Part shown: positions 6,572 through 15,719 of the stretch, in pieces
Layout: every line of letters begins with the position of its first letter
How positions within the stretch are numbered: the first letter of the stretch is position 1
Source: Hyphomicrobiales bacterium
GTDB lineage: Bacteria; Pseudomonadota; Alphaproteobacteria; Rhizobiales; Beijerinckiaceae
Reading direction: 5' to 3'
Assembly (NCBI GenBank): GCA_017302635.1
Contig: JAFLCX010000002.1
Location: 124,001-188,000 of the forward strand
DNA length: 64,000 nt
Translations under genes and position numbers: made by a program
The notes under the pieces: model-generated
Told to the model about the DNA's origin: nothing
The model's database searches: none
The model's input: the letters and a program-made list of their open reading frames with translations, nothing else

Positions 6572-8341
6572 ATGAGTGATCCCCAGCCCAAAACAACAAA
6601 GCGTCCCGATTTTTCGGCGCTCCGCCGCATGTTGCCCTTCCTCGCCCGCGAGAAAGCCTATGCAGGGATGGCACTTGTGGCCCTCGTCGTGGCTGCGGCG
6701 GCTACACTGGCGATTCCGCAAGCCGTGCGGCGGGTGGTGGATTTCGGCTTCACGCCGGAATCACGCGGACTGGTGGATGCCTATTTCGGGATGATCGTGG
6801 CGCTCACCGCCCTGCTCGCCATCAGTTCCAGCCTGCGCTACTACTTTGTGATGACCATCGGCGAGCGTGTGGTCTCGCGCATTCGCAGTGCCGTTTTCGA
6901 GCGGGTGATGTCGCTCGATGGCGCATTTTTTGACACAGCCCGCTCTGGCGAGATTGTCTCGCGCCTTACTGCTGACACCACACAGCTGAAATCGACCTTC
7001 GGGGCCTCGGCCTCGATCGCGCTGAGAAACCTCATCCTGCTCGTTGGCGCGATCATCATGATGGTAATCACCTCTCCGAAACTCGCCGCGATGGTGCTGG
7101 TTGCGATCCCGCTGATTGTGCTGCCTCTGGTGGCGGCGGGCAGGGGCGTGCGCAAGCGCTCACAGGCGGCGCAGGATACTTTGGCCGAGGCGGCTTCCTT
7201 CGCGACCGAGCGCATCGGCGCGGTGCGTGTCGTGCAGGGGCTGGGGGCGGAGCGGGCGGCCACCGCGCGATTTGGCGAGGCGGTGGAAAGCGCCTATCAG
7301 GCGGCGCGCTCGGCGACCCTGAGCCGGGCATTTCTGACATCCATCGTGATCTTTCTGGTGTTTGCCAGCGTCACTTTTGTGCTTTGGACCGGCGCGAAAG
7401 CCGTGATTGCCGACGAGATGACCGCCGGGCGGCTCTCGCAATTCGTCCTCTATGCGGTGTTCGCCGCGAGCGGCCTGGGGCAGCTTTCAGAAGTCTATGG
7501 CGAACTCACACAGGCGGCAGGTGCGGCGCAGCGGCTGGGCGACCTTCTCGCCACGGAGCCGCAGGTCAAGGAGCCTTCGCAGCCATCCGGGCCGCCAAGG
7601 CCTGCAAAGGGTGGAATCGTCTTCCGCGATGTCCGCTTCGCCTATCCCACCGCACCCGACCGGCGGGTTCTCGGACCGCTCTCGCTCGATATTCGCTCCG
7701 GCGAGAAGGTAGCCATTGTTGGCCCTTCCGGCGCAGGCAAGACCAGCCTCTTTCAGTTGCTGCTGCGCTTCTACGATGCCGGGTCCGGCTCGATCGCGAT
7801 TGATGGCGTGAATGTCGATGCGATGCGGCTCGCCGATCTGCGCGCGCTCGTCGCCATCGTGCCGCAGGATGCCGTGATTTTCGCCGATACGATTTTCGAG
7901 AATATCCGCCTCGCCCGGCCTGAGGCCAGCGAAGCGGATGTGATGGAAGCCGCGCGGCAGGCGGCGGTGATGCCTTTCGCCGAGAAGCTCACCGACGGGC
8001 TTCATACCCGCATTGGTGAGCGGGGTGTTACGCTCTCAGGCGGCGAGCGCCAGCGCATCGCGATTGCCCGGGCGATCCTGCGCAATGCGCCGATCCTGCT
8101 TCTCGATGAAGCAACTTCCGCGCTCGATGCCGAGAACGAGCGTGCGGTGCAGGAAGCCTTGTCGCGCGCGATGGCCGGGCGCACGGCTCTGGTGATCGCG
8201 CATCGGCTGGCGACCATCCGCGATGCGGACCGGATCATTGTGCTGGAGGACGGGTTGATCGTCGAGCAGGGCACGCATGAAGTGCTGAGCGCAGCGGGTG
8301 GGGCCTATGCGCGCCTCGCCTCGCTGCAATTCACGGCGTGA
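6572..8341 (+). CDS. ABC-type exporter, fused permease and ATPase (ABCB half-transporter)
   Basis: About 589 residues from the chosen start. Six membrane segments fill the first 300 residues (for example GMALVALVVAAAATLAIPQA), with the exporter motif FFDTARSGEIVSRLTADT. The ATPase domain has Walker A GPSGAGKTS, signature LSGGERQRIAIARA, Walker B ILLLDEATSALD and the H-loop VIAHRLAT. It acts as a dimer in the inner membrane; substrate unknown, with lipid, drug or metal-conjugate export all possible. Start uncertain: ATG 6572 best fits the homologous N-terminus (RPDFSALRRMLPFL); TTG 6470 and ATG 6488 are in-frame alternatives and none has a strong binding site. The 3' end overlaps the convergent GNAT gene by 11 bases. 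Confidence 0.85.
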   Translation: MSDPQPKTTKRPDFSALRRMLPFLAREKAYAGMALVALVVAAAATLAIPQAVRRVVDFGFTPESRGLVDAYFGMIVALTALLAISSSLRYYFVMTIGERVVSRIRSAVFERVMSLDGAFFDTARSGEIVSRLTADTTQLKSTFGASASIALRNLILLVGAIIMMVITSPKLAAMVLVAIPLIVLPLVAAGRGVRKRSQAAQDTLAEAASFATERIGAVRVVQGLGAERAATARFGEAVESAYQAARSATLSRAFLTSIVIFLVFASVTFVLWTGAKAVIADEMTAGRLSQFVLYAVFAASGLGQLSEVYGELTQAAGAAQRLGDLLATEPQVKEPSQPSGPPRPAKGGIVFRDVRFAYPTAPDRRVLGPLSLDIRSGEKVAIVGPSGAGKTSLFQLLLRFYDAGSGSIAIDGVNVDAMRLADLRALVAIVPQDAVIFADTIFENIRLARPEASEADVMEAARQAAVMPFAEKLTDGLHTRIGERGVTLSGGERQRIAIARAILRNAPILLLDEATSALDAENERAVQEALSRAMAGRTALVIAHRLATIRDADRIIVLEDGLIVEQGTHEVLSAAGGAYARLASLQFTA

Positions 8342-8804
8342 GCGCGGCTCGCCATTCCATATGCAACAGCGGCAGGCCGGAGCGCGGGCTGACGCTCTCG
8401 CCGGTCTCGACAAAGCCCTGCCGTCGATAGAAGGCGATTGCGCGCGGATTATCGCGGTTCACGGTCAGGATGAGGCGATCGGGCGAGAGGCAGCGCGCAT
8501 CGTCCAGCATCGCTTCCGCCGTGCCCTTTCCCCAGAATTCCGGGGCTACTACAATCTGCTCCAGTTCGTTGAGGTTCGTATCGATCAGGCAAAATCCAAG
8601 TGGCTGCCCGGCCTCATTGCAGGCGACGCGCGCGTGCCTCGGCGGCTGGGCGTAATCGTGGAAGCGCTCGCGGATGAAGAGTTCGCGCTCGTCGAAGCGG
8701 ATCTGCGGAAGCGTGAGCATCCATGCCCTGATCCAGAGCGCAGCGAGGGCATCGTGATCAGCCGGTTCGATGTTGCGCATCAAGAGAGGCTGTACCGCGC
8801 TCAT
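8331..8804 (-). CDS. GNAT family N-acetyltransferase
   Basis: 157 residues with a GNAT fold: IEPADHDALAALWIRAW at the N-terminus, the acetyl-CoA loop IVVAPEFWGKGTAEAML in the middle, and NPRAIAFYRRQGFVETGE near the end. Substrate not predictable. The ATG overlaps the stop codon of the upstream MotB-like gene (ATGA, 8801-8804), so it is translated as the third member of that operon. Its end overlaps the convergent ABC exporter by 11 bases. Confidence 0.85.
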   Translation of the reverse strand: MSAVQPLLMRNIEPADHDALAALWIRAWMLTLPQIRFDERELFIRERFHDYAQPPRHARVACNEAGQPLGFCLIDTNLNELEQIVVAPEFWGKGTAEAMLDDARCLSPDRLILTVNRDNPRAIAFYRRQGFVETGESVSPRSGLPLLHMEWRAALTP

Positions 8805-9820
8805 CGCTCGGTGATCTTGAGTTCCAGCCGCCGGTTGCGGGCCAAAGCTTCCGGGCTGTCGCCGAAATCGATTGGCGCGCTTTCGCCAAACCCGGCCGCA
8901 ACAAGGCGATGCGGCGAAATGCCCTGGCTGATCAGGTTTCGCACCACCGAAATCGCACGCGCGGCGGAAAGCTCCCAGTTGTCCTTGAACTGGCCGGCGC
9001 CGGAAAGCGGGCGCTTGTCGGTATGGCCATCGATGCGGGCAATCCAGGCAATATCGGGCGGGATTTCACGTTCGAGGCCGCGCAGGGTTTCGGCGAGTTT
9101 GTCGAGTTCCGCGATGCCGGGACCGGTGAGGTCCGCGCCACCCGAACCAAAGAAAATCTCCGATTCGAACACGAAACGATCCCCCACGATGCGCATATCG
9201 GGCCGGGACCCGAGCACACCGCGCAGGCGCCCGAAAAAGTCGGAGCGGTAGCGGTTGAGTTCCTGCACACGCTGCGCGAGTGCCACATTGAGGCGTGAGC
9301 CGAGATCGGAAATGCGGGTCTGCGCATCCTTCTCGCGAGCCTCGGCTTGCCCGAGAGCTCCTTCAAGTGCCTGCAATTGCTGGCGCAGGGCATTGATCTG
9401 CTGGTTGAGGAGGCTCACCTGTTCGAGTGCTCGCTGTGCGGCAGTTTTCTCGTCCAAGATCTGCTGGTTCAGGGCCGAGAGCTGCTGCTGGTTCGAGCCG
9501 GCGGTCGCTGCGATGCCGGCAAGCCTTTCACGCTCGGATTTCTCCTGCTGAAGCGTGGCCGAAAGCCCGACAAGGCGCTGCTCGGCCTCGGCCTTGGCAC
9601 TGCGTTCGAGGGAGAGGAGGTCGGAGAGTTCGGAAAGCTGGCGCGTGAGACGCTGGACAACATCCTCCTTGCCCGCGATTTCGCGGCCGATGAAGAACTG
9701 CCCGAGCATGAAAACGGCGACGAGAAAAGTGAAAACCAGCAGCAGGGTCGAGAGCGCATCGACAAAGCCGGGCCAGTAATCGATGCCGCGCTCGCGGCTG
9801 CGGCGGGAGAGCGCCATCAC
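8801..9820 (-). CDS. MotB/OmpA-like peptidoglycan-binding envelope protein
   Basis: 339 residues. One membrane helix at about 17-40 (FVDALSTLLLVFTFLVAVFM), then a long coiled coil to about residue 190 (repeated QL, LNQQI), then an OmpA domain with GHTDKRP, NWELSAARA and ARNRRLELKI. The N-terminal helix has the D-A-L-S-T of MotB/TolR-type stator units, whose aspartate conducts protons. With the MotA-like gene upstream it should form an ion-driven inner-membrane complex gripping peptidoglycan. No flagellar genes are near, so this is a non-flagellar envelope motor of unknown task. The start is GTG 9820 (GTGA overlap with the previous stop) or the adjacent ATG 9817. Confidence 0.82.
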   Translation of the reverse strand: MMALSRRSRERGIDYWPGFVDALSTLLLVFTFLVAVFMLGQFFIGREIAGKEDVVQRLTRQLSELSDLLSLERSAKAEAEQRLVGLSATLQQEKSERERLAGIAATAGSNQQQLSALNQQILDEKTAAQRALEQVSLLNQQINALRQQLQALEGALGQAEAREKDAQTRISDLGSRLNVALAQRVQELNRYRSDFFGRLRGVLGSRPDMRIVGDRFVFESEIFFGSGGADLTGPGIAELDKLAETLRGLEREIPPDIAWIARIDGHTDKRPLSGAGQFKDNWELSAARAISVVRNLISQGISPHRLVAAGFGESAPIDFGDSPEALARNRRLELKITER

Positions 9821-10794
9821 GGGCTCCGTTTGTCGGAAGGTGGCTCGATCTCGCGCGTCAGTTTTTCAAGCAGCTTCTTCACATCCGCCTGCTGCAGCGC
9901 CTGCGCCTCGACCCATGAGCGGATCATCTGCTGTTCGTTGCGCATATGCTGCACGAGGCTCTGAACGCCATCCGCCAGCGAAGCGAGTGCCTGCGTCGCG
10001 TTGCGTCCGGCCCCGGCATCGCTGACAGCACGCGAAATGCCGTCGAGCGCCTGGCGCACATCGCCGCCTCCGACAGGCAGGCCCGAATCCTGCACGTTGC
10101 CCGAAAGCCATTCCTCGAGATCGTAGAAGAAGCGGCTCTGGGCCTGCCCGGCCTGCAGATCGAGAAAGCCGAGGATCAGCGATCCGGCGAGACCAAACAG
10201 CGAGGATGAGAACGCAATGCCCATGCCGCCGAGCGGGGCAGCGAGATTGCGCTTCAACTCGTCAAAGAGCGCGTTGTTCTCGCCGCCACTCGGGAGTTTT
10301 TCGATCACAGTGCCGATGGACCCTACAGTTTCGATCAACCCCCAGAAGGTGCCGAGCAGGCCGAGAAACACCAGAAGCCCGGTGAGGTAGCGCGAGATAT
10401 CGCGGCTTTCATCCAGCCGCCCGCCGATCGAGTCGAGCAGGGCCCGCAAGGTGAGGGTCGAGAGCCCGCCGCGCCCGGCTTTATCCCCGAGCAGGGCCGC
10501 CATCGGAGCCAGCAGGATGGGCTCGGCCACCCGGCGCGTATCATCCGGGTCGCGACTCGCATTCACCCAACGGATTTCGCGATAGAGCCGCGCCACCTGC
10601 GAGAAAGAGAAAATCACACCCAACAGCAGCACCAGCCCGATCAACCCGTTGAGCAGGGGGTTGAACCAGAAGGCTTCAAGAATGCGCTTCTGCAGCACGA
10701 AGGCGATAAACCCGGCAAGCGCGAGAAACACCACCATCCGGAAGAGATAGAGCCCCGGCGCGGAAAGGGCCTGGCTGCTGCGCGGGTTCGTCAT
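9817..10794 (-). CDS. MotA/TolQ/ExbB-like proton channel protein
   Basis: 325 residues. Membrane helices at roughly 15-35, 45-65, 140-160 and 190-215; the block GLLVFLGLLGTFWGLIETVG and then LAAPLGGMGIAFSSSLFGLA is the MotA/TolQ/ExbB signature. The C-terminus is a cytoplasmic helical region. First gene of a three-gene unit with the MotB-like protein and a GNAT enzyme, joined by 4-base overlaps. It lacks the long cytoplasmic loop typical of flagellar MotA. Divergent Zorya defence ZorA is similar in fold, but no zorC/D genes are present. Confidence 0.82.
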   Translation of the reverse strand: MTNPRSSQALSAPGLYLFRMVVFLALAGFIAFVLQKRILEAFWFNPLLNGLIGLVLLLGVIFSFSQVARLYREIRWVNASRDPDDTRRVAEPILLAPMAALLGDKAGRGGLSTLTLRALLDSIGGRLDESRDISRYLTGLLVFLGLLGTFWGLIETVGSIGTVIEKLPSGGENNALFDELKRNLAAPLGGMGIAFSSSLFGLAGSLILGFLDLQAGQAQSRFFYDLEEWLSGNVQDSGLPVGGGDVRQALDGISRAVSDAGAGRNATQALASLADGVQSLVQHMRNEQQMIRSWVEAQALQQADVKKLLEKLTREIEPPSDKRSP

Positions 10795-10862
10795 CGGGCC
10801 TCCGGTCTTTCGACTTGAGGCCTAGTCAACAGCGTTCGCGGCGGATTGGCAACCGGGTGTGA

Positions 10863-11675
10863 TTACTGGCGCGCGAGGGCGAGCACGTCGCGCACGGGCT
10901 CATAGAGAAGCGCATTGGCCGCGAGCAGTGAGCGGCTCTCGTAAATGGCTGGCGAGCCGTCGATGGCGCTGACGAAGCCGCCCGCCTCGCGCACCAGCAG
11001 CATTCCGGCCGATACATCCCAGGGCGAGAGGCCATGCTCCCAGAACGCATCGAAACGGCCAGCCGCAACGAAAGCGAGATCGAGCGCGGCGGAGCCAAGC
11101 CGCCGCACGCCCGCGACCCGCGGCATGATGCCCGCGAGCTCGCGCAGGAAAAGGCCGTGATCGCCGCGTCCCGCATGCGGCACGCCACATCCGACAACGC
11201 TCTCGGAAATCTCGCGGGTCTGGGACACGCGCAGGCGATAGTTGTCGCGGCTGGTCGGGCCGATTGCGAAGGCGCCCGCACCTTTCTCGGCGATGAACAT
11301 CTCTTCCGTGATCGGGTTGTAGACGAGGCCGGCGACCACTTCATTCTCGCGCTCAAGGCCAATCGAGATCGAGAACTGTGCGAGGCCGCGCAGGAAATTC
11401 GTGGTGCCGTCGAGCGGATCGATCACGAAGCGGTGGGTCTTGTCGGTGCCCTCGACCATGCCGCGCTCTTCCATCAGGAAGGAATAGCCGGGTCGGGCGC
11501 GCTCCAGCTCCTGGAACAGGATGTTCTCGGCGCGCTTGTCAGCTTCAGAGACGAAATCGCCCGGCCCCTTGCGCGACACCTGCAGGCTCGGGATTTCGGC
11601 AAAATCGCGCTTCAGGCTCTTGCCGGCCTTGATCGCCGCAGCCGTCATCACATTCATCAGGGGCGTGCGGATCAT
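10863..11675 (-). CDS. Inositol monophosphatase family protein (SuhB-like)
   Basis: 270 residues with the metal-binding motifs of the family: MEERG, then FVIDPLDGTTNFLRGLAQFS, and SPWDVSAGMLLVREAGG near the C-terminus. It hydrolyses inositol-1-phosphate or a related sugar phosphate using magnesium, in the cytoplasm. The N-terminus MIRTPLMNVM is the usual Rhizobiales start, reached at 11675 rather than the longer frame. It follows the thiE-like gene on the same strand by 65 bases and precedes the MotA-like gene by 68. A second member of the superfamily, HisN, is at 44015. Confidence 0.87.
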   Translation of the reverse strand: MIRTPLMNVMTAAAIKAGKSLKRDFAEIPSLQVSRKGPGDFVSEADKRAENILFQELERARPGYSFLMEERGMVEGTDKTHRFVIDPLDGTTNFLRGLAQFSISIGLERENEVVAGLVYNPITEEMFIAEKGAGAFAIGPTSRDNYRLRVSQTREISESVVGCGVPHAGRGDHGLFLRELAGIMPRVAGVRRLGSAALDLAFVAAGRFDAFWEHGLSPWDVSAGMLLVREAGGFVSAIDGSPAIYESRSLLAANALLYEPVRDVLALARQ

Positions 11676-11740
11676 GGTCTCTTTCTTCGCCTCGAACACG
11701 GAGGGCAGGCCATGCCCTGAAAGTGCTCGCTTTTCAAGCG

Positions 11741-12379
11741 TTACGACACCGCGCGCTCCATCACGCTGGATTTTGCGATGCGCCGGGCTTCGGCGAGCAT
11801 GTCAGCGGGGTCTTTTGCGTCGAACAGCCAGGGGCCAATGGCAATGAATTCCGCGCCTGTGGCGGCGAGTGGGGCCACGGCATCGAGATCGGACGCGTAA
11901 GCGATGCAGGGCACGTTGAAAATCTCGGCCCACCATTGCGCGCGCTCGATCGTCTGCGAGAGCGGCGGCAGATAGCCATCCGGGCGCGGCTCTCCGAACA
12001 TCACGTAGTCGATGTCCTTTTCGCCGGCTTCCATCGCCTCATGGCGTGATTTGAGCCCGCCGACACCGAGAATGCGGTTTGGCTTCAGCGCCTCAACCCA
12101 TGCGCCGAGATCATCGGCCGCGCTGACCTGCACGCCATCGAGCGACAGCCGCGCAACGAGGCGCGGATCAGAGGGCGGCGCGATGAGGCAGGCGATGCCC
12201 GCTGCCTGTAACGGTTGGGCGAGCATATCGAGCTTGCGCTTCAGGCTCGCGTCGCTATCCGCCGTCACATTCAGCAGGGCAACGGCAAGCGCTCCTGTTT
12301 CGGCCAGCGCCGCGAACCGGGCGAGATAGGGGGCCGGATCGTCGATCGGCGGCGCGATGAGCATGAATTGCGGGACCAT
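11741..12379 (-). CDS. Thiamine phosphate synthase-like (ThiE/TenI family) protein
   Basis: About 212 residues of TIM-barrel type. Recognisable parts are LLNVTADSDASLKRKLDMLA, DGVQVSAADDLGAWVEAL (the position of the ThiE DGVHLG motif), ILGVGGLKSRHEAMEAGEK, DYVMFGEP and a C-terminal FIAIGPWLFDAKDP. The catalytic residues of classical ThiE are only partly kept, so it may be a TenI-like or divergent enzyme. I take ATG 12379 (MVPQFMLIAPP); ATG 12442 is also in frame. It lies between fba and the inositol monophosphatase gene, all on one strand. Confidence 0.7.
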   Translation of the reverse strand: MVPQFMLIAPPIDDPAPYLARFAALAETGALAVALLNVTADSDASLKRKLDMLAQPLQAAGIACLIAPPSDPRLVARLSLDGVQVSAADDLGAWVEALKPNRILGVGGLKSRHEAMEAGEKDIDYVMFGEPRPDGYLPPLSQTIERAQWWAEIFNVPCIAYASDLDAVAPLAATGAEFIAIGPWLFDAKDPADMLAEARRIAKSSVMERAVS

Positions 12380-12471
12380 GACGCGCTCTATGGCATGAAA
12401 GGCGAGGATTGAAAACGAAAGCGCGGACGAGCCTTCGCTCATCCGCGCTTCAAAACGCCGAACGCCCGTGT

Positions 12472-13539
12472 TCAGGCGATTTTCGGATCCAGTGAGCCCT
12501 TGGCGTAGAGTTTTGCCATTTCCGAAAGCGGCAGCACCTTCTTGATCTTGGACGCCTGGCCGGCAGTGTTGAACTCCTCGAGCCGCTGACGGCAGAGCTT
12601 GGTCATCGCTTCCATCGCAGGCTTCAGGTATTTGCGTGGGTCAAACTCGCCCGGCTCCTCAGCGAGAATGCGGCGGATCTGCCCGGTCATCGCCATGCGG
12701 TTGTCGGTGTCGATATTGATCTTGCGCACGCCGTTCTTGATGCCACGCTGGATTTCCTCGACCGGCACGCCCCATGTCGGCTTCATCTTGCCGCCGAACT
12801 TGTTGATGATGTCCTGCAATTCCTGCGGCACGCTCGAAGAGCCATGCATCACAAGATGCGTGTTGGGGAGCTTCTGGTGAATTTCTTCGATCACATGCAT
12901 CGCCAGAACCTTGCCGTCTGGCTTGCGGGTGAACTTGTAAGCACCGTGCGAGGTGCCCATCGCGATGGCCAGGGCATCGACCTTGGTTTCCTTCACGAAT
13001 TTCACCGCCTCATCCGGGTTGGTGAGAAGCTGGTCGTGGCTGAGCTTGCCCTCGAAGCCATGGCCGTCTTCCTTCTCGCCCTCGCCCGATTCGAGCGAAC
13101 CGAGCACGCCCAGTTCACCCTCGACCGAGATGCCGCCGAGATGCGCCATACGGGTGACTTCCTTCGTCACGCCGACATTGTAATCCCAGTCGCCGGGCGT
13201 TTTGCCATCGGCCTTGAGCGAGCCATCCATCATCACCGAGGTGAAGCCGGCCTGGATCGCGGTCATGCAGGTTGCGGGCTCGTTGCCGTGGTCCAGATGC
13301 ACGCAGACCGGGATATGCGGGTAAATCTCGGTCACCGCGTCCATCATGTGGCGGAGCATGATGTCGTTGGCGTAGGAGCGCGCGCCGCGGCTCGCCTGAA
13401 TGATCACCGGCGCATCCACCGCATCGCAGGCCGCCATGATGGCGAGCGCCTGTTCCATGTTGTTGATGTTGAAAGCGGGCACGCCGTAATCGTTTTCAGC
13501 GGCGTGATCGAGCAATTGGCGAAGCGTAATGCGCGGCAT
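12472..13539 (-). CDS. fba: Class II fructose-bisphosphate aldolase
   Basis: 355 residues. Zinc ligands and active-site motifs are in place: [16 protein letters not shown] segment ([15 protein letters not shown]), [28 protein letters not shown] and [10 protein letters not shown], then [13 protein letters not shown]. It interconverts fructose-1,6-bisphosphate with glyceraldehyde-3-phosphate and dihydroxyacetone phosphate; the CbbA-like subtype may also take sedoheptulose bisphosphate. Start at 13539 with GGGAG upstream. It belongs with the tkt-gap-pgk genes in function but is separated from pgk by a small gene on the other strand. No rubisco or phosphoribulokinase is nearby. Confidence 0.92.
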   Translation of the reverse strand: MPRITLRQLLDHAAENDYGVPAFNINNMEQALAIMAACDAVDAPVIIQASRGARSYANDIMLRHMMDAVTEIYPHIPVCVHLDHGNEPATCMTAIQAGFTSVMMDGSLKADGKTPGDWDYNVGVTKEVTRMAHLGGISVEGELGVLGSLESGEGEKEDGHGFEGKLSHDQLLTNPDEAVKFVKETKVDALAIAMGTSHGAYKFTRKPDGKVLAMHVIEEIHQKLPNTHLVMHGSSSVPQELQDIINKFGGKMKPTWGVPVEEIQRGIKNGVRKINIDTDNRMAMTGQIRRILAEEPGEFDPRKYLKPAMEAMTKLCRQRLEEFNTAGQASKIKKVLPLSEMAKLYAKGSLDPKIA

Positions 13540-13599
13540 GGTGATTCTGGCTCCCGGCAAGGTTTCTTGAATGCGCGCGGCATAGCGCAATGCCGCGAA

Positions 13600-13690
13600 A
13601 CTGGCCAGTATGACTATGGATGGTGCTGAAATTTATTGGTTTATTCGTAATAATACTACAAACAATGTAGCATTCATAGAATTTGGGGCG
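13600..13690. other. Low-GC stretch in the fba / small-gene promoter region
   Basis: The 247-base gap between fba and the secreted protein gene contains an AT-rich block at about 13620-13680, clearly unlike its surroundings, with a short inverted repeat CTACA (13656-13660) / TGTAG (13666-13670). It may hold promoters for either flanking gene. No open frame is convincing. Confidence 0.4.
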
Positions 13691-13786
13691 GCTACTATCG
13701 AGCCAACGCCGTTCGATAGCCAGGAAAAATCCTTGTCACGCCATCGGACCGCGTCTTACGATCGAACTGGTAAAGGGGAGCATCGC

Positions 13787-14065
13787 ATGAAGGTTCGCCT
13801 GTTTCTGCTGGCTGCGATGATGCTCGGTGCTTCTCCTGGGCTGGCCCAATCGGTGAAGCTGGCTGACCCCTCGTGCGAGGGCCCTTTTCAGCGCTATCAG
13901 GCGGCACCGGGACTGAAGGCTTTCGCCGCCGGGCGGAAAACGGGCTGCGGCTGGCAGCGGCAAGGACCGGGTTTTGCCGAGATCGAGGCTATTCGCGCGC
14001 AGGCCATCCGGCAATGCACCGCGAATGGCGGTGACCAATGCCGGATTGTGCATCAGGTGCGCTGA
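13787..14065 (+). CDS. Small secreted protein, function unknown
   Basis: 92 residues: a clear signal peptide (MKVRLFLLAAMMLGASPGLA, cut before QS) and a mature part of about 70 residues with four cysteines, DPSCEGPF, KTGCGW, IRQCTANGGDQCRIVHQVR. The C-terminal A-x-x-x-C-x(4-5)-GGDQCR pattern recalls the end of DUF4189 domains. Expected to be periplasmic with two disulfides. Start at ATG 13787 with GGGGAG upstream. It ends 4 bases before the convergent pgk gene. Not recognised otherwise. Confidence 0.7.
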   Translation: MKVRLFLLAAMMLGASPGLAQSVKLADPSCEGPFQRYQAAPGLKAFAAGRKTGCGWQRQGPGFAEIEAIRAQAIRQCTANGGDQCRIVHQVR

Positions 14066-14069
14066 GCGA

Positions 14070-15272
14070 TCAGCCCAAAGCCTTCACGCCCGGCAACTCC
14101 TTGCCTTCCATCCATTCGAGGAAGGCGCCGCCTGCGGTCGAGACGTAGGTCATGTCATCGGCCACGCCGGCATGGTTGAGGGCCGCCACCGTATCACCCC
14201 CGCCTGCAACCGCGATGAGCTTGCCGGATTTTGCGAGCCGGGCCGCTTCTTTCGCCACCTTCACGGTGGCCGTATCGAAAGGCACAAGCTCGAAGGCACC
14301 GAGTGGGCCGTTCCAGACCAGCGTTTTCATGGAAGCGAGCTTTTCCGCGATGGCCTCGGCGGAGGCCGGGCCGGCATCGAGGATCATCTCATCGCCAGCG
14401 ACAGCATCAACCGACGCCGCGCGATGGGGCGGGTTGGCCTTGAATTCCTTCGAGAGCAGGCCATCGCTTGGCAGGATGATCTCGCAGCCCGCGGCCTTGG
14501 CTTTCTTCTCAATTTCACGGGCGGTCTCCGCAAGATCATGCTCGCAGAGCGACTTGCCGACGTTGATGCCGCGCGCCGCCAGAAACGTATTGGCCATGCC
14601 GCCGCCGATGACGAGGCAATCGACCTTGCTCACGAGGTTGCCCAGCAGATCGAGCTTCGTGGAAACCTTCGCGCCGCCGACAATTGCCATCACCGGGCGT
14701 TTGGGCTGCCCCAGAGCGGCATTGAGCGCGTTGAGTTCGGCTTCCATCGTGCGACCGGCATAAGCGGGCAGGGCACGCGCGAGGCCTTCGGTGGAGGCAT
14801 GGGCGCGATGCGCCGCCGAGAACGCGTCGTTCACATAGGCATCGCCCAGCTTCGCAAGGGCCGCGACGAAGCTCTCGCCATTCTTCTCTTCTGCCTTGTG
14901 AAAGCGGGTGTTCTCGAGGCAGAGCACGTCGCCGTTCTTCATGGCGGCGACGGCTTTCTCGGCCACATCGCCGATGCAGTTCGGCGCAAAGGAAATGGGT
15001 TTGCCGAGGCGTTTCGCGAGCTCGCCAACCACCGGCTTCAGGCTCTCGGCCGGGTTGGCGCGCTCCTCGAAAGTTTCACCCTTGGGGCGACCGAAATGCG
15101 CGAGCAGGATGACCTTGCCGCCCTTGTCCGCGATATCGCGGATGGTGGGCAGGATGCGGTCAAGGCGCGTGCCATCGGTGACGCGGCCGGCTTCCATCGG
15201 CACATTGAGGTCGACCCGGACCAGCACGCGCTGGCCGGATGCCGCGAGATCATCGAGTGTCTTGAAGGTCAT
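14070..15272 (-). CDS. pgk: Phosphoglycerate kinase
   Basis: 400 residues, standard length. Motifs: [12 protein letters not shown] at the N-terminus, [33 protein letters not shown], and the C-terminal nucleotide loop [12 protein letters not shown] followed by [15 protein letters not shown]. It transfers phosphate between 1,3-bisphosphoglycerate and ADP in the cytoplasm. Its ATG overlaps the stop of the coiled-coil membrane gene upstream (ATGA), placing it last in the tkt-gap-orf-pgk operon. Confidence 0.96.
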   Translation of the reverse strand: MTFKTLDDLAASGQRVLVRVDLNVPMEAGRVTDGTRLDRILPTIRDIADKGGKVILLAHFGRPKGETFEERANPAESLKPVVGELAKRLGKPISFAPNCIGDVAEKAVAAMKNGDVLCLENTRFHKAEEKNGESFVAALAKLGDAYVNDAFSAAHRAHASTEGLARALPAYAGRTMEAELNALNAALGQPKRPVMAIVGGAKVSTKLDLLGNLVSKVDCLVIGGGMANTFLAARGINVGKSLCEHDLAETAREIEKKAKAAGCEIILPSDGLLSKEFKANPPHRAASVDAVAGDEMILDAGPASAEAIAEKLASMKTLVWNGPLGAFELVPFDTATVKVAKEAARLAKSGKLIAVAGGGDTVAALNHAGVADDMTYVSTAGGAFLEWMEGKELPGVKALG

Positions 15273-15670
15273 TTCAGAAGGCCGGGAAAAAATTTCACAA
15301 TCAGAATGAACAGGATCGCCGTAGCCAGTGCCGTGACCAGCCCGTTGAGCACAAGGCCGCTCAGCTTCGGCACCTTGGCGACTTCGGCGCGCAGTTTCGT
15401 GACTTCGGCTGCGAGTTCGGCGGCATCGACCGAGCGCGCAGCCCCTTCGACACGGCTCGCGGCGCGATCGAGGCTGTCCTGAGCGCGGGTGATGCTGGCA
15501 TCCTGCCGCGCGAATTTCTCCTCCATCCGCGCCATCTTGTCCTCAATCCGCGCCAGTTGATCGAGCGCGGTGCGGGAATTGGCGGAAGGCGCGGGGGAGG
15601 TTTTCGGGGCCGGTGCGGGTTCACCCGTCGGGTCGATTCCAAGGCTCGGTTCGATACGGTCGCTCATCAT
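15269..15670 (-). CDS. Coiled-coil protein with C-terminal membrane anchor, inside the gap-pgk operon
   Basis: 133 residues. A proline-rich start (residues 1-30) is followed by a long coiled coil (about 35-100: [20 protein letters not shown] and onward) and one C-terminal membrane helix ([19 protein letters not shown]) ending in KFFPGLLK. The bulk should sit in the cytoplasm, tail-anchored in the inner membrane. It lies 49 bases after gap and overlaps pgk by 4 bases, so it is part of the glycolytic operon. Function unknown; a link between glycolytic enzymes and the membrane is only a possibility. Two adjacent ATGs at 15670 and 15667 are possible starts. Confidence 0.72.
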   Translation of the reverse strand: MMSDRIEPSLGIDPTGEPAPAPKTSPAPSANSRTALDQLARIEDKMARMEEKFARQDASITRAQDSLDRAASRVEGAARSVDAAELAAEVTKLRAEVAKVPKLSGLVLNGLVTALATAILFILIVKFFPGLLK

Positions 15671-15719
15671 GCGCCTTCCCTGATGGATGATTGTGTCCGG
15701 AACGCGGCCCCTTGTGCCG

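Noticed and set aside
8801..10794. Zorya-type anti-phage system (ZorA/ZorB are MotA/MotB-like)
   Set aside because: No zorC, zorD or zorE-like genes adjoin; the third gene is a GNAT enzyme. The pair looks like a core envelope complex.
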